A DNA stretch of 10,858 nt from Hyphomicrobiales bacterium (lineage in GTDB: Bacteria > Pseudomonadota > Alphaproteobacteria > Rhizobiales > JAJFHB01), in assembly GCA_021775795.1 (NCBI GenBank), contig JAJFHB010000332.1, positions 1 to 10,858 of the forward strand, read 5' to 3'. A program made the position numbers and the translations under genes. Positions within the stretch are counted from its first letter, which is position 1, and each line of letters starts with the position of its first letter. Of this stretch, positions 7,142 through 10,858 are shown one piece after another. The notes under the pieces were generated by a model. The model saw nothing but the letters and a program-made list of their open reading frames with translations. It searched no databases and was not told the DNA's origin.

Positions 7142-7159
7142 TTCCAAGCAAGGCTGCAC
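7142..7159 (+). promoter_or_regulatory. 18-bp shared intergenic motif, copy 2 (candidate operator)
   Basis: TTCCAAGCAAGGCTGCAC differs from the copy at 3334-3351 only by two transitions. It sits between the MFS-flavoenzyme operon (minus strand) and the hydratase-synthetase operon (plus strand), 32 nt before the hydratase ATG at 7192. It overlaps a short palindrome, TGGAATTTCCA (7136-7146), and runs into a small hairpin, CAAGC/GCTTG, at 7159-7175. The upstream extension of the hydratase ORF would read FPSKAA here. Confidence 0.4.
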
Positions 7160-7191
7160 AAGCTTTTTTCGCTTGGCCGCGCAGGGGCACT

Positions 7192-8025
7192 ATGGCAGGT
7201 TCGCGGCCCATGTCGAACAGCTACGAAACAATCCTATTGGAACGCTTCGGGCCGGTTGCAGTGATAACGCTCAACCGCCCCGATAAACTCAACGCCATCT
7301 CTACCGTCATGATGGCGGAAGTGGACGATGCGCTTGATCAGTTAGAAGCTGACGATGATGTCCGCGCCATTGTCCTAAACGGTGCGGGCCGGGCATTTTC
7401 CGCAGGCTTTGACCTGAAGGAAGGCAGCACTCAAAAGCGTGAAACCGCCGCTGACTGGCGCGCCATTCTGCAACGGGACCTGGATTTCATCATGCGGTTC
7501 TGGAACTCGCCGCTGCCGACCATTGCAGCCGTGCACGGGCATTGTCTGGCTGGCGGCTGTGAACTCGCCATGTCCTGTGATGTCACAATTGCCGATGTAA
7601 CGGCTCGCATGGGTGAGCCTGAGTTGCGCTTTGGCGCCGGCATCGTGGCGCTTTTGATGCCGTGGCTCTCAAACCCCAAAAAGGCGAAAGAAGCTCTTCT
7701 CACCGGTAACGACAAAATTACCGCGGAAGAAGCCCATGCCATGGGCCTGATCAACAAAATAGTCCCGGAGGGCGAGCACCTTACAGCCGCGCTTGAAATG
7801 GCGCGCACCATGGCCGTGATGGACCGCGATGCCCTACAACTCACGAAGCAGGCCATCAATCGCGCCTATGAGACAATGGGCCTGAAGGATGCACTGCAAA
7901 TCGGTCTCGACACCGATGTCCAGATCGAAACCATGGTCACTCCCGAGCGTCAGGAATTTGGTCGCATACTACGGGAAGAAGGCCTTCAGGCCGCCCTTGT
8001 CTGGCGCGAATCCCGTTTCAGCTAA
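7192..8025 (+). CDS. Enoyl-CoA hydratase/isomerase (crotonase) family protein
   Basis: A 277-aa crotonase-fold enzyme. Near the N-terminus is ITLNRPDKLNAI; the oxyanion-hole segments are AFSAGFDLKE and HGHCLAGGCELA. Both glutamates of true hydratases are present: E124 (GGCELA) and E144 (GEPELRFG), 20 residues apart like Glu144/Glu164 of the rat mitochondrial enzyme. It should therefore add water to a 2-enoyl-CoA, rather than act as a feruloyl-CoA hydratase/lyase, which lacks the first Glu. GIVALLMPWL in the substrate-side helix differs from the common short-chain form and marks a less-studied subgroup. The ATG at 7192 follows AGGGG by 4 nt; the ATG at 7210 (MSNSYETILLERFG) is nearly as likely and fits the usual family start. 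It lies 12 nt upstream of the acyl-CoA synthetase gene, with which it surely shares a transcript. Confidence 0.9.
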   Translation: MAGSRPMSNSYETILLERFGPVAVITLNRPDKLNAISTVMMAEVDDALDQLEADDDVRAIVLNGAGRAFSAGFDLKEGSTQKRETAADWRAILQRDLDFIMRFWNSPLPTIAAVHGHCLAGGCELAMSCDVTIADVTARMGEPELRFGAGIVALLMPWLSNPKKAKEALLTGNDKITAEEAHAMGLINKIVPEGEHLTAALEMARTMAVMDRDALQLTKQAINRAYETMGLKDALQIGLDTDVQIETMVTPERQEFGRILREEGLQAALVWRESRFS

Positions 8026-8037
8026 CCCATCAACCTC

Positions 8038-10134
8038 ATGCTCAAAAGCCTCGAAAACCACTATCTGGACACGCTTCTCGCGCCCAAAAGTATTGCCTTT
8101 CTCGGTGCTTCCACCAGACCTGACAGCCCCGGCAATTCCATGGTGCGCATGGCGATGGCGGGCGATCATGGTGCCGCTGTCTGGCCGGTAAACCCCAGAT
8201 ATGAAGAAGTGGAAGGATTGCCCTGCTTTGGCAGTCTGGCAGAATTACCGCAGTCACCAGATCATGTGGCGATCGGGCTTGGAACAGAACGCCTTGTTTC
8301 TGCGCTTGAAGCGACCATCGAGGCTGGAGCGCAGGCGGCAACAATTTTCGCAAGCAGCCACGATCCAGCCCAACCGCATATGGAACGCCGTCTCGCCGAT
8401 ATGGCACGCGAAGCGGGCATCAATCTGTGCGGGCCCAACGGCATGGGCTTTTACAACCTGCAGGCGGGATTGAGGATTTGTGGCTTTCCCGCACCAACCG
8501 ACCTCAAGCCTGGCGGCATCGCCTGGATCGCCCAGTCGGGAAGCGTGTTCGCAGCCCTTGCACACAACGACCGCCGGCCACGCTTCAATCTTTGCGTCTC
8601 TTCCGGCGCAGAGATTGTAACCACCGCTGCAGATTACCTCGATTGGGCTTTGCATCAGCCCTCCACCCGCGTCGTCGCCCTGTTTCTTGAAACTGTTCGT
8701 GACCCGCAACGTTTCGAGCAGGCACTGGCGCTTGCAGAAAGCCATCACATTCCCGTGGTGGTGCTGAAAGTCGGCCGCTCAGAAGCGGCGGCCCGAATGG
8801 CCCTGACCCATACGGGCGCAATTGCTGGAAATGATGGCGCCTACGAAGCCCTGTTTCATCGCTACGGTGTCATTAGAACCCGAACTCTCGACGAGATGAC
8901 AGCCGTCCTCCTGCTTTTGCAGGGTGGGCGGAAAATGGGTAACGGAAGTCTCGCCACCATGCACGACAGTGGTGGTGAGCGCGAAATGATCGCCGATCTC
9001 GCAGATGACATCGGCATCAAATTTGCAGATCTCGACGCTGCAACCGTTAAACGGCTTGAGGCTAATCTTGATCCGGGACTGGAACCTGACAATCCTCTGG
9101 ATGCCTGGGGCACAGGTCACCGTCACGAAGAACACTTCACCAACTGCCTTCATGCCCTCATTGAAGACCCCAACGTCGCGCTGGCGGGCATGTTCTTCAA
9201 TCTGCGCCGCAATTACTATCTGCATGAGGTGCACACCAAGGTTCTGCGCAACGTCGCACAGCTGACAGAAAAACCTCTTTTCCTCGCCACCAACTATTCA
9301 ATGGTCGATCATCGGGAGTTGGCGCTCGAGCTGACAGAAAGCGGAATACCCGTGCTCGATGGCACAGAAGAAACTTTGCTGGCTGTGCGCCACGTGCTCA
9401 ATCACCACGCTCACCAGAACCGTGAGAGGGCGATGCCTGCGCCCGCCTGCGAAGAAACCGTGGTGAAATGGCACCATCAACTTGCCGCAGGAAAAACACT
9501 GCCTGAAGCGGAAGGTCTGGCCCTTCTTGCAGACTTTGGCATCGATGTGCCGGCAAGTCAGCGCGTCTCTAGTTTGCAGGACGCATTGGCATCCGCACAA
9601 CAGATCGGCTGGCCGGTTGCCCTGAAGACGGCAGCCGCCGACATCCATCACAAATCGGATGTCGGCGGCGTGGTCCTGAACCTTCTGAACGACGACGCGT
9701 TGACCAGTGCATATACTGAAATGTCTGAACGCCTCGGGCCGGAAGTTCTTGTTTCCGCCATGGCTCCCAAGGGCGTTGAGATTGCACTGGGTGCTGTGCT
9801 CGATGCTCAGTTTGGTCCCTGCATCATGCTTTCCGCCGGGGGAACTCTTGTCGAATTCCTGAACGACCGGGTGTTCGTGCAAGCTCCGGTGCACGCGGAT
9901 GACGTGGTCCAGCTTCTGTCTGGAATGAAGATCAACACACTCCTTGAAGGCGTGCGGGGCGCTCGGCCGGTCGACATGGATGCGTTGGCAACATCTGTCG
10001 AACGCTTCTCCGTCATGATTGCTTCTCTGGCCGACGTCCTTCAAGAAGCGGACCTCAACCCGTTGATCGCGGGGCCGGAAGGCACAACAGCAGTTGACGC
10101 CCTCATTGTTTCGCGCGCACCGGGGATGATCTGA
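8038..10134 (+). CDS. NDP-forming acyl-CoA synthetase (acetate-CoA ligase, ADP-forming type), alpha-beta fused
   Basis: A 698-aa fused synthetase that couples a carboxylic acid and CoA to ATP (or GTP) through a phosphohistidine, giving acyl-CoA, ADP and phosphate. Domains in order: CoA-binding Rossmann domain with GASTRPDSPGN at residues 23-33; succinyl-CoA-ligase-like flavodoxin domain to about 290, with the probable phospho-His H258 in THTGAIAGN; a second ligase-CoA domain to about 430; and a C-terminal ATP-grasp domain (about 475-690) with H538 in HKSDVGGV, FGPCIMLSAGG and DLNPLIAGPEG. There is no C-terminal Gcn5 acetyltransferase domain, so it is not a Pat-type fusion. FerA of Sphingobium, a feruloyl-CoA synthetase, is a known member of this superfamily; the acid used here is unknown. 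It follows the hydratase by 12 nt with no visible ribosome site, suggesting coupled translation. Confidence 0.92.
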   Translation: MLKSLENHYLDTLLAPKSIAFLGASTRPDSPGNSMVRMAMAGDHGAAVWPVNPRYEEVEGLPCFGSLAELPQSPDHVAIGLGTERLVSALEATIEAGAQAATIFASSHDPAQPHMERRLADMAREAGINLCGPNGMGFYNLQAGLRICGFPAPTDLKPGGIAWIAQSGSVFAALAHNDRRPRFNLCVSSGAEIVTTAADYLDWALHQPSTRVVALFLETVRDPQRFEQALALAESHHIPVVVLKVGRSEAAARMALTHTGAIAGNDGAYEALFHRYGVIRTRTLDEMTAVLLLLQGGRKMGNGSLATMHDSGGEREMIADLADDIGIKFADLDAATVKRLEANLDPGLEPDNPLDAWGTGHRHEEHFTNCLHALIEDPNVALAGMFFNLRRNYYLHEVHTKVLRNVAQLTEKPLFLATNYSMVDHRELALELTESGIPVLDGTEETLLAVRHVLNHHAHQNRERAMPAPACEETVVKWHHQLAAGKTLPEAEGLALLADFGIDVPASQRVSSLQDALASAQQIGWPVALKTAAADIHHKSDVGGVVLNLLNDDALTSAYTEMSERLGPEVLVSAMAPKGVEIALGAVLDAQFGPCIMLSAGGTLVEFLNDRVFVQAPVHADDVVQLLSGMKINTLLEGVRGARPVDMDALATSVERFSVMIASLADVLQEADLNPLIAGPEGTTAVDALIVSRAPGMI

Positions 10135-10137
10135 AAG

Positions 10138-10197
10138 ATGAACGCGTCACCGCATACCAGCACTATTTTCGCCCAAATTCCTCGCGCACTGGCATAG
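10138..10197 (+). other. 19-codon ORF in frame with the following transporter gene
   Basis: An ATG 3 nt after the synthetase stop opens a 19-codon frame (MNASPHTSTIFAQIPRALA) ending in TAG at 10195-10197. The transporter ATG at 10204 lies 6 nt later in the same frame. It may be a chance ORF, a leader for termination-reinitiation (neither ORF has a good ribosome site), or a former N-terminal part of the transporter now cut off by a stop codon. I cannot choose between these. Confidence 0.2.
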
Positions 10198-10203
10198 TAC
10201 CGC

Positions 10204-10858
10204 ATGGCCGTTTCCCGCCCAGCAACGCCGATTGCCGACAATGTGCCGCTCGGCATCATTTACATGCTTATCACGACTCTGTTCTTCATCGGTCTTGATA
10301 CGCTTGCCAAGCTGGCGATGCAGGATTACCCGACCATAATGGTCGTGTGGGGCCGTTTCACATTTCACATGATCATTGTGCTGGCAATGCTGTCCTTCAG
10401 CATCAAAAAATACATCCACTCCGAAGCTCTCAAACTGCAACTTGCCCGTTCAGCGCTTATGCTGCTGACGAACGCCTTGTTCTTTGCCGGTCTTCGTTTC
10501 ACGCCGATCGCCACCGCAACATCCATTGCTTTTCTGGGACCCATAATCGTCACCATGCTGTCTGTGCCCTTGCTTGGAGAAACTGTCGGCATCAGACGCT
10601 GGACCGGTGTTGCCATTGGTTTTGTCGGCGCTCTCATCATTATCAGGCCCGGCACGGATGCCATGGGCCCGGGCGCACTTTTCTTTCTGGCATCCGCCAC
10701 GACCCACGCGCTCTATCAGATCATCACGCGCAAGATTCGCTCCGTCGATGACCCGCTGACAACCTTGTTTTACACAGCCCTTGTTGGCTGCGTCGTCACC
10801 ACCTGCCTGCTGCCTGCAAACTGGCAGACACCCGAGCCCGTCCACTGGCTCTTGTTCG
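10204..10858 (+). CDS. EamA/DMT-family transporter, 3' end outside the window
   Basis: The first 218 residues of a drug/metabolite transporter superfamily permease are present; the full family length is near 290-300 aa with ten membrane helices. The first EamA repeat covers residues about 17-146, with the diagnostic segment ALFFAGLRFTPIATATS, then FLGPIIVTML, LLGETVGIRRW and GFVGALIIIRPG. The second repeat starts near residue 157 (LFFLASATTHALYQIITRKI) and runs off the window. Members export or import amino acids, S-adenosylmethionine or other small metabolites, and the cargo is not readable here. An in-frame TAG at 10195-10197 makes the ATG at 10204 the first possible ATG; no clear ribosome site precedes it. 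It is co-directional with the hydratase-synthetase pair after a 69-bp gap and is probably the third gene of that operon. Confidence 0.85.
   Translation, partial: MAVSRPATPIADNVPLGIIYMLITTLFFIGLDTLAKLAMQDYPTIMVVWGRFTFHMIIVLAMLSFSIKKYIHSEALKLQLARSALMLLTNALFFAGLRFTPIATATSIAFLGPIIVTMLSVPLLGETVGIRRWTGVAIGFVGALIIIRPGTDAMGPGALFFLASATTHALYQIITRKIRSVDDPLTTLFYTALVGCVVTTCLLPANWQTPEPVHWLLF

Noticed and set aside
7096..7191. Longer hydratase start at ATG 7096 or 7135.
   Set aside because: The extension overlaps the divergent gene's start and the shared motif, and does not look like a crotonase N-terminus; ATG 7192 or 7210 fits better. It stays open only as the coding rival for the shared 18-mer.
7192..8025. 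Naming the crotonase as feruloyl-CoA hydratase/lyase because its partner is FerA-like.
   Set aside because: Both hydratase glutamates are present (E124 and E144), whereas HCHL-type enzymes lack the first; a general hydratase call is safer.
9298..10044. 248-codon minus-strand ORF.
   Set aside because: It is antisense to the conserved ATP-grasp half of the acyl-CoA synthetase; its His/Arg/Gln-rich composition is typical of a shadow frame.

Overview
The window is a compact, moderately GC-rich stretch of bacterial chromosome with short intergenic gaps. Gene content and protein style (GATase1-AraC regulator, sarcosine-oxidase-like FAD enzyme, one-chain NDP-forming acyl-CoA synthetase, EamA transporter) suggest an alphaproteobacterium of the Rhizobiales/Rhodobacterales type. 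This assignment is inference; no rRNA or marker gene is present. I see no tRNA, rRNA, IS element, CRISPR array or phage gene, and no gene-free gap longer than about 130 bp.

Layout, left to right: (1) a minus-strand gene for an unusual fusion of a FlK-like hotdog thioesterase with a DsbA/2-hydroxychromene-2-carboxylate-isomerase-like domain, divergent from (2) a plus-strand TauD/TfdA-type Fe(II)/2-oxoglutarate dioxygenase. (3) A minus-strand GATase1-AraC regulator ends base-to-base against the dioxygenase stop and is divergent from (4) a plus-strand MFS transporter. (5) A minus-strand pair follows, an MFS transporter overlapping by 4 bp an FAD-dependent DAO-family oxidoreductase. It is divergent from (6) a plus-strand operon of enoyl-CoA hydratase, NDP-forming acyl-CoA synthetase and, after a 69-bp gap, an EamA/DMT transporter cut by the window end. 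The result is three divergent promoter regions alternating with two convergent junctions.

Taken together this reads as a regulated uptake-and-catabolism cluster for a small organic acid, possibly an amino or N-alkylated one. Transporters bring it in, the flavoenzyme and the dioxygenase oxidise it, the synthetase makes a CoA thioester, the hydratase acts on the enoyl-CoA, and the hotdog domain hydrolyses a thioester. The substrate cannot be read from the sequence.

The most useful new observations are the thioesterase/isomerase fusion, which keeps the FlK-type Thr/Glu/His residues, and an 18-bp motif (16/18 identical) in two of the three divergent intergenic regions. That motif could be a shared operator of the local regulator, although both copies also lie in frame with upstream extensions of the downstream genes.
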